This document shows positions 23,049 through 32,250 of a DNA stretch of 64,000 bases, piece by piece. Below the pieces are notes generated by a model. The model was not told the origin of the DNA. It saw only the letters and a program-made list of their open reading frames with translations, and searched no databases. Both the position numbers and the translations under genes were made by a program. The stretch lies in contig CM068543.1 of assembly GCA_035048495.1 (NCBI GenBank), forward strand, positions 32,427,096 through 32,491,095. The letters run 5' to 3'. How positions within the stretch are numbered: position 1 is the first letter of the stretch; each line of letters opens with the position of its first letter. Source of the stretch: Euptelea pleiosperma. Its lineage: Eukaryota > Streptophyta > Magnoliopsida > Ranunculales > Eupteleaceae.

Positions 23049-23921
23049 TGCAGGGAATAAATCCCACACACCCTCAAGATACGCGCTTCCTAAGATCTTC
23101 AAGACAAAGTTGTGCTTTCGCTGTTCCCGACTACCGATGTTGTTGGATCCGAGAGGTGCCAAGATCAGGTTCCGAGGTGCCCGAGATCAGGTTTTGAGGT
23201 GTCCGACAACGGGTTCCGACTTATCCAAGGTCATCATCACATTGGGTTGTGATGAACCTTTCAAGATTCTGAGGTGCCCGAGATCTCTGAGGATATTGAG
23301 AAGAATCCTGCAACAACTCAAGATGGTGGAAGTCCACCAGACGATCCCCCGATGTTTAAGTTAGTATACTTCAATTAATCAAGTCTAATTCTCTAAGATT
23401 GCATGCCTTTTATTGTAGCAGGTGCCTCTATTTATAGCTTTTCAGACTAGATATTTATGAGATATTTATGGGATATTTGTGTAAACCAATAGAAATTGTC
23501 CATGTGCCAATAAGCACATATGCTTCAAGTAAAAGAGATTCCCGAGGAGTCCGGGGATGGTACCTGAGACCGCCGAGGTACCCAAGAGTGGTGCCCGAGA
23601 TTGCCGAGGTACCCGAGTGTGATACCTAAGACCGCCGAGTTACCCGAGAGTCATTATATCATATTTCTGAGAATACCAAATCTATTGAGCATAGAAACCA
23701 CTTCCTGAGATACCCCGAGTCCTGAGAATAAAGTAACAATATGTAAAAGTATATTCTGAGGTTCCCAAGGTCCCCGAGATACCTGAAAGCTTGAACTGTA
23801 ATATTTTAAGTTATTGACATCCATATCCACTTGTCAATCATCCTCGAAGTCCACATGTCAGTCATCCGAGGTATCCATGTGTCAGTCATCTGAGACCATG
23901 TGACCAGATTTTACCCCCACA
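23049..23921 (-). mobile_element. Probable Ty3/gypsy solo LTR
   Basis: Read on the minus strand it starts TGTGGGGGTAAAATCTGG and can end ATTTATTCCCTGCA, giving TG...CA. It contains a TATA-like GCTATAAATAGAGG at about 23429-23442 (minus). The interior is marked by recurrent CCGAGGTACC/GTGCCCGAGAT stretches. The TGTGGGGGTAAAAT start resembles LTR starts of some plant gypsy elements. No target duplication is visible at these exact ends (left AAATA, right ATCAG), so the left boundary is uncertain. Confidence 0.45.
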
Positions 23922-23947
23922 ATCAGATTTATGATGCAGGGGATAAA

Positions 23948-24800
23948 GGGTCGCTCTATGGGCACCCACCTCTTTAAGCCGGGCACCCACAAAATAAATC
24001 AATTTTTGAGGACCAAATTGCCCTTTTCCATCCCTTTACAGTTTTGTTTGGGCACCCACACTTATTACCTCCATTCCACAAAAAACGATGAAGCTGCACT
24101 CACTCTCTCTCTCTCTCTCTCTCTATTTTTTATTTTCTCTTCTTCTTGGTGGTGATGGTGATGGTGATGGTAGAGTGGTGGTGGTGGTGATCGATGGTGG
24201 AGTTGGTGATTGTAGAGTGGTGGTGGTGGTGGTCGTAGTGTTGTAGTGCTGGTGGAGTTTGTGATGGTGGTGGTGGTGGTGGTGGTGGTGGTGATGGTGG
24301 AGTTGGTGGTGGTGGTGGTGATGGTGGAGTTGGTGGTGGTGATGGTAGAGTGGTGGTGGTGGTGGTGGTGGTCGTAGTGTTGTAGTGCTGGTGGAGTTTG
24401 TGATGGTGGTGGTGGTGGTGATGGTGGAGTTGGTGGTGGTGATGGTAGAGTGGTGGTGGTGTTGATGGTGGTTGTGGAGTTAGTGGTGGTGGTGTTGATG
24501 GTGGTTGTGGAGTTAGTGGTGGTGGTAGAGTGGTGGTGGTGGTGGAGTGGTCATGCTCCCACCGATGGATGGACAATATGCGGCAAGCCTGCAATTTTTT
24601 TTTTTTTTGCCTCCACATCCTTGAACTACCGTGGCCACCATGGCACCCACGGCCAAGAGCTCATGTCAGAAAAAAAAATTTGGAGTTTAATGTGGGTGTC
24701 CAGCAAAATGGGGTGCCCAAACAGAGGCCCTCTAATTGGCGTGGGTGCCCATCAAATGTTGGTGCCCAGCTGAAAGAGGTGGGCGCCCATAGAGCGACCC
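23948..24800. mobile_element. Non-autonomous MULE-like element, copy 2
   Basis: 853 bp with terminal inverted repeats of about 40 bp (left GGGTCGCTCTATGGGCACCC; right, reverse complement, GGGTCGCTCTATGGGCGCCC). It is flanked by a perfect 9-bp duplication GGGGATAAA (23939-23947 and 24801-24809). The related unoccupied sequence at 16746-16754 (AGGCGATAAATCC context) shows the site before insertion. The interior is a long GGT/GAT-type microsatellite (24140-24550) and CT repeats. The right ~170 bp match the left end of copy 1, so the copies are in opposite orientation. Confidence 0.9.
24140..24550. repeat. GGT/GAT trinucleotide-rich block
   Basis: About 400 bp of TGGTGG/TGATGG units with a duplicated segment (TGTTGTAGTGCTGGTGGAG occurs near 24238 and 24378). 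It lies in the MULE interior and produces a spurious His/Pro/Thr-rich frame on the minus strand. Confidence 0.9.
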
Positions 24801-24809
24801 GGGGATAAA

Positions 24810-25336
24810 TCCATGTATACCGGAAACAATCATCCCTCAGTATAAAAAATATCTAAAACCAGAATTATAATTAACAGGTGCCATAAGTCTGAAACATAAC
24901 AAAAATAAGGGAGTGTCCACACACTATGATTAGAAATATGAAAATGCAATCTATGCTTGCTAGACAAACAACTTGGACAAATAGACTTTAGTACTAGAGC
25001 CCGAAAATGAAGATCTTTGGGCTAGGGTGACCTAATAACTTGTGCCATATATCTGCTGCTGTTCATTCACTGACGAATGCAGATTTCACGCTTTGGATAC
25101 TCGAAAATCTGCCTCTATTAACTTTCGTTTGTAGAGACCACCTCTCGGTCCGAAGAGCAAAGTTTTCCCCATGCGTTGATCTTTGATACAGAAACCATCT
25201 GATCGAGAAAATATAAAGAGGGTCATTATCGTTGGTGAATTGAGCAACTGATAACATTTTTTTTGTTAATACAAAGTATATGGATCGGAGAACATTATGA
25301 AGATGGAGAGTACTGTAAGTAGTGCGAAATTCAGCA
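24810..25336 (-). mobile_element. Non-coding part of copia family B copy 2
   Basis: Homologous to 16740-17233. It is bounded on the left by the MULE target duplication. No domain recognised. Confidence 0.65.
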
Positions 25337-26488
25337 TTAATTAGCAATATTTGCAATGGGAAGACAAGTACCGTTTCCCACAATTATGTGATCATTCCCT
25401 TGGTATTCCGTGCGATTGGTGAGACTAACCACATCCGAAGTGACATGATTTGTTGCTCCTGTATCTGGATACCAATGGATGTCATAGGGGACAGAAGAAA
25501 CATGCATACCAGGAAAGGATTGAGAGATATCATCTGCTTTAAAAGAGCGATTGAATCTCTGATAGCATTTTATGGCTGTGTGTCCAGCTTTGTTGCAGAT
25601 TTGACACACAACAAAATGACGATTTGCAGGCTCTTGGGAGGGATGCTGTCCAAGTATAGGAGCCGGCCCACTGTTGTGAGGTGTTGGGCGAGAGATCTCG
25701 TTGTTAGGACGCCATCCACCTCTTCCACGGTCACGTCCACATCCACGGGTAGAATTACCACGGCCATGTCCTCTTGGTTGATTCTGCCCGCAGTTAGTAG
25801 AGGATTGGCCGGTAAGAAGGGCAGTACTTGAGGAGTGAGGATCATGTTGTGCTTGGTGATGAACTAACTCTAAACGCGATTCTTGACTGAGAAGAAAGGC
25901 ATGAAGCCCACTGAAGGTGGGAGGAATAATTCGTGAGGTAAGGGAGGTTATAAAGGTGTCATAATCGACATCGAGACTGGCAAGGGTATGACGCACAAGG
26001 TCGTTATCACTCATAGGCTTTTGCATTGCAGCAAGTGAATCAGCAATACGTTTTATCTTGTTGAAAAATTTAGAAATAGAAGATGACCCCTTTTTAATGG
26101 TTTTCAACTGAAGGCGGAGTTGTAGAACTCGCACAGACTGTGACGAGAATGTGTCCTCTAGCAACTGCCATACTTTGCGAGAAGTTTGCAATCCAACCAC
26201 TAGTGGTAAAATCGGTTTAGTAAGTGTAGCACTGAGCCAACTAAGCAAAAGTTGATCAATGTGTTGCCAGGTCACAAAATCTAAATATAGAGGAGGAGGG
26301 ACAACTGAAACATCTATATATTTGAATAAGTCCTGGCTTTTCAATATGGGCAGCAGTTGATTTCGCCATTGCAGAAAGTTTGTATCGTCAAGCTTAATAG
26401 AGAGTAAGTGAGTGATATTTTGCAGGTTTGGGACATTTGGAAGTGGGTTAACAGAACCAACAGCAGTAGTAGAAGATGAAGAAGACAT
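25337..26488 (-). CDS. Copia family B Gag, copy 2
   Basis: An intact 383-codon frame nearly identical to the gag at 17234-18418. It has the same N-terminal Gag domain, RGRG linker, zinc knuckle CQICNKAGHTAIKCYQRFN and protease stub WYPDTGATNHVTSD. It lacks about 12 residues present in copy 1 after PPPLYLD, a clean in-frame deletion. As in copy 1 the frame ends just after the protease motif and no pol follows. Start chosen at MSSSSSTT. Two copies keeping an open gag with the same 3' structure suggests the family had lost pol, or lost its 3' part, before spreading, with mobilisation in trans; that is inference. Confidence 0.8.
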   Translation of the reverse strand: MSSSSSTTAVGSVNPLPNVPNLQNITHLLSIKLDDTNFLQWRNQLLPILKSQDLFKYIDVSVVPPPLYLDFVTWQHIDQLLLSWLSATLTKPILPLVVGLQTSRKVWQLLEDTFSSQSVRVLQLRLQLKTIKKGSSSISKFFNKIKRIADSLAAMQKPMSDNDLVRHTLASLDVDYDTFITSLTSRIIPPTFSGLHAFLLSQESRLELVHHQAQHDPHSSSTALLTGQSSTNCGQNQPRGHGRGNSTRGCGRDRGRGGWRPNNEISRPTPHNSGPAPILGQHPSQEPANRHFVVCQICNKAGHTAIKCYQRFNRSFKADDISQSFPGMHVSSVPYDIHWYPDTGATNHVTSDVVSLTNRTEYQGNDHIIVGNGTCLPIANIAN

Positions 26489-26800
26489 GATAGAAACAAG
26501 AAGTAGACAGTACTGAATACTGATAAGATAGAGGAGAAGGATGATAATAACTTACTAGTAAGAGAAATATATGTAGAATTAAACGTGGACGTCGACCGTT
26601 CGGACAGATGGCGCGTAGTTCTAGTGGAATGATCTAAATAATAGATCTGGTAGACATCAAGTTGGAGAGATGAACAAGAGTTGTGGATGATCAAGAAGAG
26701 CTAATACTGTAGACATATGCAGCAGGAAGAGAAGTAATAGATAATGTAGACATATGCAGCAGAAAGAGAAGTAATAGAGCATGAAGGAGGCTGGCTTCCT

Positions 26801-26851
26801 GCTCTGATATCTTCTTGGGATCATGTATATTTATAATGAGAAAGGCAGAAA
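26801..26851 (-). mobile_element. Primer-binding site and LTR remnant of copia family B copy 2
   Basis: On the minus strand, AGATATCAGAGC (26801-26812) resembles the complement of the initiator-methionine tRNA 3' end (TGGTATCAGAGC), the usual copia primer site. Beyond it (26813-26851) is a short AT-rich stretch with a TATA-like ATTATAAATATAC that fits the end of a 5' LTR. At about 26853 the hairpin-repeat family begins, so the rest of the LTR is missing. Confidence 0.55.
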
Positions 26852-26852
26852 A

Positions 26853-27680
26853 TGGAATAATTAAAGTGGGTCCCAAGTAAAACAGCGTTACCCAATCCCC
26901 ATTCATGGCTTGGTGAGCAAGCTTGTTCCAGTGTTACTCTTTCTATTCAGTGACAAGGTGAGTTCCCGCGCGCAAGGGCGACGTGGGTCCAAGTGGACTA
27001 TCTTTCATGGTCAATAAAAGTCGTCTCCTTTTCAACACATATAAATCCATGGCACATTCTAGAAATCATTGAAGTGGGTGTCAAGTAAAAGAGCATTACC
27101 CAATTCCCATTCATGGCTTCGTGAGCAAGTTTTATTGTTACTCTTTTTTATCCCAGTCCATACATGCTAAAAGAGAATCTAAGTAGCTTTACTCCAAATG
27201 TACTGAGTAAAACTTTGATGACAGGGCACAAGCGCAATATGAGCCATGTGGCACACTCTTAGACGACTCTGATCGTATGGATGTTTTTCCAATCCCTACA
27301 TGGACTTACAAACCAAAAATCAGCTTAATTAGTGATTTCAAACCTTTGGATCTTTGTACCTCAAATAATGGTTAATAATGCTCAAATTTCCATAGTTAAA
27401 ATCAACCGTGATAAAATTCCAATCCAACGCCTAGAAATCACTAATCTGGCTGATTTTTGGTTTGTAGGTCCACCTAGGGATTGGCTAAACATCTATACGG
27501 TCAGAGTCCTCTAAGAGTGTGCCATGTGGTTCGTATTGTATCCTGTCATCGTCCCGATGACAAGTCCCTGTCATCAAAGTTTTACTCAAATGTACTTGGA
27601 GTGACAAGGTGAGTTCCACGTAAGGGCTATGTGGGTCCAGGTGACTGGAAGAGTGGACAAAATTTAGGTACGGGCCCTCC
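26853..27680. repeat. Dispersed hairpin-forming repeat, copy 2
   Basis: Same family as 19440-20290. The imperfect inverted repeat spans about 27194-27599. Arm ends CCAAATGTACTGAGTAAAAC and its complement GTTTTACTCAAATGTACTTGG are both visible, and GAGCCATGTGGCACACTC pairs with GAGTGTGCCATGTGG. Flanking parts include GTGGGTCCCAAGTAAAACAG and GGTGAGTTCC blocks also present around the other copies. Confidence 0.75.
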
Positions 27681-27765
27681 ACACTCTAGCCCAAACAAAA
27701 GAAAAGAAAACAAAAGCGAACGACACACCATCCAATCATCCACCGCTAGCTACTCTCTCTCTCTC

Positions 27766-29000
27766 GAAATCATTAAAGTGGGTCCCAAGTAAAACATCAT
27801 TATCCAATCCCTATTCATGGCTTGGTGACCAAGTTCCAGTCCAGTAGTGTACATATTCGTTAAGAGAATCTAAAACAACCTTTACACCAAATGCATGTTC
27901 ACGTTCAATGGACAAGCTGTTGAGTTCGAACTTGGTCACCAAGTTCCATCATTACTCTTTTTACGCTCTTTATCCTCCGTGTGGGCCAACTTGAAGTTGA
28001 CGGAGGAGTCATGCTCACTTGACTTGGGACTCAAGAAGAATATTGATCCTACGTTACATTCTAGGAATGACTTTTGAATGAAATACTGTTAATGGTACGA
28101 TGCTTCTGCCACAGCCACACATGTGGCATGCATCAATTGGAGTTTGTGGCCATGATATTTGTTTATTTTTTTGGATTGTATAGGGGGGGTGTAATGCTAA
28201 TTTAAATTTTAATTGGTAATTATTATGGTCATTTCCAAAAATGTCTAGGATGTCTAACATAGAACCATTAATAACATCTATGGTCAATGGCATTGACCAT
28301 GGTCAAAGGGTGAGATGCAAATATATAAAAAAAATATATTTGGGAGGAGAAGCTAAAAATCCGATCCCTTAATTCTATACATAAGTTTAGGAAAATGGAG
28401 GAAGCTACAAACTCCACTAGTTGATGAAATCATTGAAGTGGGTCCCAAGTAAAACAATATTAACCAATCCCCATTCATGGCTTGGTGACCAAGTTCTACT
28501 GTTACTCTTTTTTATTTTCAGTCCACTAGTGTATATCTATTACTATTATAAAGCCAAAACTTGGGTTGGGGCACACTTTTCACTATTAGTTGCTTATCTA
28601 TTACTATTATATAAAGCTAAAACTTGGGTTTGGGCACGACGTTCACTATTAGTTGCCTATCAAATAAATATAACTATATGGATGTTTGGTCCATCCCTAA
28701 GTGGACGACCTACATACCAAAAATCAACCCGGTTAGTGATTTCAAACCTCTGGATCTTTGTACCCAAAATAATGCTCAAATCCCAAAGTTAAAAATCAAC
28801 CCATGAAAAAGACTCTAATCGAATGCTTAGAAATCACTAATCATGTTGATTTTTGTATGTATATCCACCTAGGGATGGGCCAAACATTACAATCAGTGGT
28901 TTCTAATAGTGTGCCACATGGCTCATACTGTGTGGTCCGCTTAAGGACGTCCATCAACAACGTTCTACTCCAATTTTTTATATTGATCCTTTCTGGAGTA
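27766..29000. repeat. Dispersed hairpin-forming repeat, copies 3 (partial units)
   Basis: Two units of the GTGGGTCCCAAGTAAAAC block (27778 and 28438) and a degenerate hairpin (about 28670-28960). Left arm: AAATCAACCCGGTTAGTGATTTC; right arm: AAATCACTAATCATGTTGATTT, followed by GTGTGCCACATGGCTCAT. A further shared block (28090-28150, GATGCTTCTGCCAC...GTGGCATG) reappears at 31850-31880. No gene. Confidence 0.6.
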
Positions 29001-29120
29001 AAATAGGTCCTTTCACTGTACTGACCGTAGTAAACTATTTAATTACTGCCTATGCCATAAATTATATTTTCAATACAGCCACTTTCATCACAAAAGTAAT
29101 AGGCATGTCATTTTATCTAT

Positions 29121-29124
<4 letters not shown>

Positions 29125-29155
<31 letters not shown>
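29125..29155. repeat. (A)31 run
   Basis: A homopolymer run of about 31 A. No recognisable retroposon body precedes it. Confidence 0.85.
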
Positions 29156-29160
<5 letters not shown>

Positions 29161-29603
29161 CTAACAACTTAATTACTTAACATGTAATTTTTGGGTATGA
29201 AGAGAAAATTTGTACGATTAATCTTATCAGAATATAACCTGTTTTTAAGAAGTCAAATCCTGAATATTATTACCCCAGGGTTTGAATAAAAGATTGATAA
29301 AAGAGAATTGGGATCCCATTTGGGGCCGGAGCTTTGAGTACACCCATCTGATTAATGATAATTGACGTTCTTCATTAGCCCACGACACTCATGGACAAAG
29401 CATTTGTCAAAATTGGGTGTGAGTGGCTGAGATCCATATTCCATTTGGTGTGATAAGATCTCGGCCATCCTTTATGAAGCCGGAGGAGAGGGTCCTGTTT
29501 TGTTATATAGATACGTGATAAGATGTAATTGTTCTCTTTTTCAAGGACCCCTCAAATTAAAAACACAGGCTAAGGATTGTCAATTGATAAAACAAACTTC
29601 GTT

Positions 29604-29744
29604 GTTTTTATAAAGAAACTTCTTTATTAAAGAGCTAGACCCTGAAGAGGCTAAGGAAGCCTATACGAAGCAATCAAACAATACAAAGAAAACAAAGCAC
29701 ACCCAACAACAGAAGCGCACTTCCAACAACAAAGCGCCCCCTCG
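29604..29744 (-). mobile_element. Short retroposed fragment with ~20-bp target duplication
   Basis: 141 bp flanked by ATTGATAAAACAAACTTCGT (29583-) and ATTGATAAAACAAACTCGTT (29745-), which differ by one base. The insert begins with a T-rich stretch, compatible with a degraded A tail on the minus strand. It looks like the 3' end of a LINE or another retroposon; no family is recognised. Confidence 0.55.
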
Positions 29745-29950
29745 ATTGATAAAACAAACTCGTTACGTGACATTGAGAAGCAAGATTGTCTGTGAGATTG
29801 AAGCCTTAAAACCTCCTCTTCAACTCAAACAGAACAGCTAGCCGATTTCTTGGCAAGGGTGAAACTAGCAGCAGAGAGAGAGAGACAGAGAGAGAGGCAT
29901 CCCAACACATAACATATAAACTAGTTTCCCAACATCATGAGAACCAAAAA

Positions 29951-30679
29951 CTAAAATCTCACACGGAGTAAGGACATCACAAATTTAAAAAACGGAACGA
30001 TATCGGGACCAAACTTCAAAGCACGATAAAGTTCCATTAAAAAAGTAGCCACTTTCCCCTCCTCTTCTGTCAAACCCTGAAAGTAAGTTTTCTTGTTTGT
30101 TTTCGGCATTTGATTGTTTCCATTCTCGTCGTAGTAAATCATATAACAAACTTTCAAAAAAACCTTCACGACTTTGGACGGCTCCTTCTTGAGCATCTTT
30201 AATAACACACAGAACCCATCAAACAAATTATCAAAGGAATCCTGTAATTCTTCTTGTTTAAACTTCATCAAGTTAATTATCGGCTTCACCGTCTCTTCTT
30301 TGGTCTCCATTAAAGAACTCATGTCAGCCTTCAGTGACACAAATATGTTTTTCAGCTTCACGAATAAAGAACAAACCAGGCTCTTTAACGAAGTAGCCAT
30401 GTCTTTGGCTTTCTTCATGGCAGAACATAATAAGCTCTTAAACCAAGTAAGCGTCTCTCTGACCTTCTTCACTGTTGCACGAAACAAACGGTTCAATGAC
30501 GTAAGAAAGTCTATTGCTCTTTCAGAACAATAATCCTTGAAGTTTGCTTTTGTAAGAAGGCCTATGGCGATCTCCTCCAACAATTTCTTCAACAAAGCTT
30601 CTAGACGGCTATCTACCATCCCAGAAACAGTTGCACCAATCTTCTCAAAGAGAGCACTAAGAGCACCACTCCCCGCCAT
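29951..30679 (-). CDS. Intact small gene of unknown function (242 aa)
   Basis: A single uninterrupted frame, MAGSGALSALFEKIG... to ...FFKFVMSLLRVRF. I do not recognise the family. It is Lys-rich and predicted mostly helical, with no obvious signal peptide. Residues about 71-125 read as consecutive ~18-residue helical units starting with K or S: KSLLCSAMKKAKDMATSL is followed directly by KSLVCSLFVKLKNIFVSL, and a looser unit precedes and follows. The C-terminal third contains YYDENGNNQ and a hydrophobic end. A TATA-like CTTATAAAAG (minus, 30715-30724) lies about 36-45 bp before the ATG, which would leave a very short leader. It faces away from the RDR1 gene (head to head, ~1.5 kb apart). Being open among decayed repeats argues for a real or young gene; expression is unproven. 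Confidence 0.55.
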   Translation of the reverse strand: MAGSGALSALFEKIGATVSGMVDSRLEALLKKLLEEIAIGLLTKANFKDYCSERAIDFLTSLNRLFRATVKKVRETLTWFKSLLCSAMKKAKDMATSLKSLVCSLFVKLKNIFVSLKADMSSLMETKEETVKPIINLMKFKQEELQDSFDNLFDGFCVLLKMLKKEPSKVVKVFLKVCYMIYYDENGNNQMPKTNKKTYFQGLTEEEGKVATFLMELYRALKFGPDIVPFFKFVMSLLRVRF

Positions 30680-30714
30680 TGCTATCTATCCTCAAAACAC
30701 AATCCATCACCCTC

Positions 30715-30724
30715 CTTTTATAAG
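30715..30724 (-). promoter_or_regulatory. TATA-like box before the 242-aa gene
   Basis: Reads CTTATAAAAG on the minus strand, 36-45 bp upstream of the ATG. Inferred from position and sequence only. Confidence 0.4.
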
Positions 30725-30740
30725 AAGTATCCCTCAAATT

Positions 30741-30864
30741 TGAAGGTGCCAGCTTGCTCAGTTGGTAAAGTTTGTGGGTGATGATACCATAGACCTGGGT
30801 TCAAAACCTGCCTTCACCGAGTTACTGATCTCCTTAAAAATAGGCTTACCTATAAAATAAAATA
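30741..30864 (+). mobile_element. tRNA-derived SINE, family 2
   Basis: Starts with a tRNA-like segment (GCTTGCTCAGTTGGTAAAG as A-box region; GGGTTCAAAACC, 30797-30808, as B box) and ends in A/T-rich AAAATAAAATA. Flanked by AAGTATCCCTCAAATT (30725-30740) and AAGTATCCCCCAAATT (30865-30880), a 16-bp duplication with one mismatch. It sits just upstream of the 242-aa gene, and its left duplication overlaps the end of the TATA-like region. It is different in sequence from the SINEs at 15936 and 45118. Confidence 0.75.
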
Positions 30865-30882
30865 AAGTATCCCCCAAATTGC

Positions 30883-31900
30883 AATGTGGCACACTGAGTA
30901 TTTGGCCAATACCTTGGTGGACCTAGCTTGATTGGTGATGATTTCTATCCATTGGATTTGAATACTTTTTCACCATGGCCTTGGGACCTACCCATAGGCT
31001 CCCATAGGCTTGTTCACGAAGCCCATGAAAAAAAAAAGTGCTCGATTGAGTGGCTAGCTACAAATCATCAATCATGCTGATCTACCTTTTGTAGGTCCAT
31101 CAAGATGTGGGCACGCATTCATGGGGTCAATGGGCCCAAAAGAGTGTGTTACATGTGGCCATTTGAGAGACTTCTGCATCAAAATTTTGATACAGAATTC
31201 TGTATCATAGAACGGCTCTAGCTGTTACTTCATGGTTCACAGCCATGTAAGTATTTTCTATTTGCAAAATAATTCCTTTAAAACAACTTATTACTTTCTA
31301 TGCCATTACTTCCATATTTCCAAAAAAATTTAGAATTTTTAATTTTTTTTATTGGGCATTAAGTTGTCGCAATTTACAGATTCACCCCTCCAAACTAATC
31401 TTCTAAACTACCCTTTAGATTGAAACTTTATTATTTTTGCCACTTCCATAAAAGTCCCTGCAATCACTCATACAACACATGCGACCCACTAATATATGTT
31501 AAAAGAGAATCTTAAGACTACTTTTACCCCCCAAATATCACTTGCAGTTAAAGGGCGATGTGGGTCCAGGTGACTGCAAGTAAGTTAGGTACGGGCCCAC
31601 CATATTTTAAAAGTGGATACCGCCCCCCCTTGTTTTATAGTCAATCAAAGTCGTCTTCTTTTGACATGTGAATTCAGAATATTGATGGTACATTATAGAT
31701 ATCATTGAAGTGGGTCCCCAGTAGAACAGCATTACCCAATCCCCATTCATTGCTTGGTGACCAAGTTCCACTGTTACTCCTTTTTTCATTCCCGTCCACA
31801 ATAGTACAGAATCAAGAAGAATATTTTAATCTTATGTTTTTGTGGCCAAGATGATGCTTCTGCCATACACGTGGCATGAATCCAAATAAACAGAACTTTT
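30883..31900. repeat. Dispersed hairpin-forming repeat, degenerate copy 4
   Basis: A weak inverted repeat (about 30885-31200) with CTTGGTGGACCTAGCTTGATTGG on the left and the related complement GCTGATC...GTAGGTCCATCAAG on the right. It is followed by the family's other blocks: GGGCGATGTGGGTCCAGGTG (31555), AAGTGGGTCCCCAGTAGAAC (31707) and TGATGCTTCTGCCATACACG (31851). No gene. Confidence 0.5.
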
Positions 31901-32149
31901 TTAGTATTTAAAGATGTAGTCAAAATGGTCATTATACATGTATAATAACTAACTGGTCTAGTCAAGGAGGGTGTTTCGAACTTTTGATTTGTCAAGGTGT
32001 TGCTAATTAAATTTATAACACATGGGGGTGTTGCGAAAATTCGAATAGAATACTAGATGGGGCCCATCCAACCAGTAATCAGCGAGTGAAAAGTTATAAA
32101 ATGTCTGCCATACATGTTGGTTGCTTAGCGAAGAAGGCGACATTCTCGG

Positions 32150-32250
32150 ACACCTTGGTATTTATTTCATGTTCATGAGCTCACTCTGCACTCTGCACTC
32201 TGCACTCTGCACTCTGCAAAGCTTACAACGTTGTTACTCTCTGAATTAAG
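32150..32250 (+). promoter_or_regulatory. Candidate RDR1 promoter end and first leader exon
   Basis: A TATA-like TATTTATTTC (32159-32168) is followed by a C/T-rich heptamer repeat and by CTGAATTAAG|GTGAG, a good splice donor (exon end 32250). This fits a non-coding first exon joined across a ~6-kb intron to the RDR1 start exon near 38829, since RDR1 genes often have a leader intron. No transcript evidence is available; the assignment is inference. Confidence 0.3.
32182..32216. repeat. (CACTCTG)5 heptamer repeat
   Basis: Five perfect 7-bp units lying in the candidate RDR1 5' leader. A potential length-variable site. Confidence 0.9.

Noticed and set aside
24130..24618. 162-codon His/Thr/Pro-rich frame on the minus strand
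   Set aside because: It is the translation of the GGT/GAT microsatellite block in the second MULE-like copy.
30174..30533. 119-codon plus-strand frame
   Set aside because: Antisense to the 242-aa gene; no independent support.
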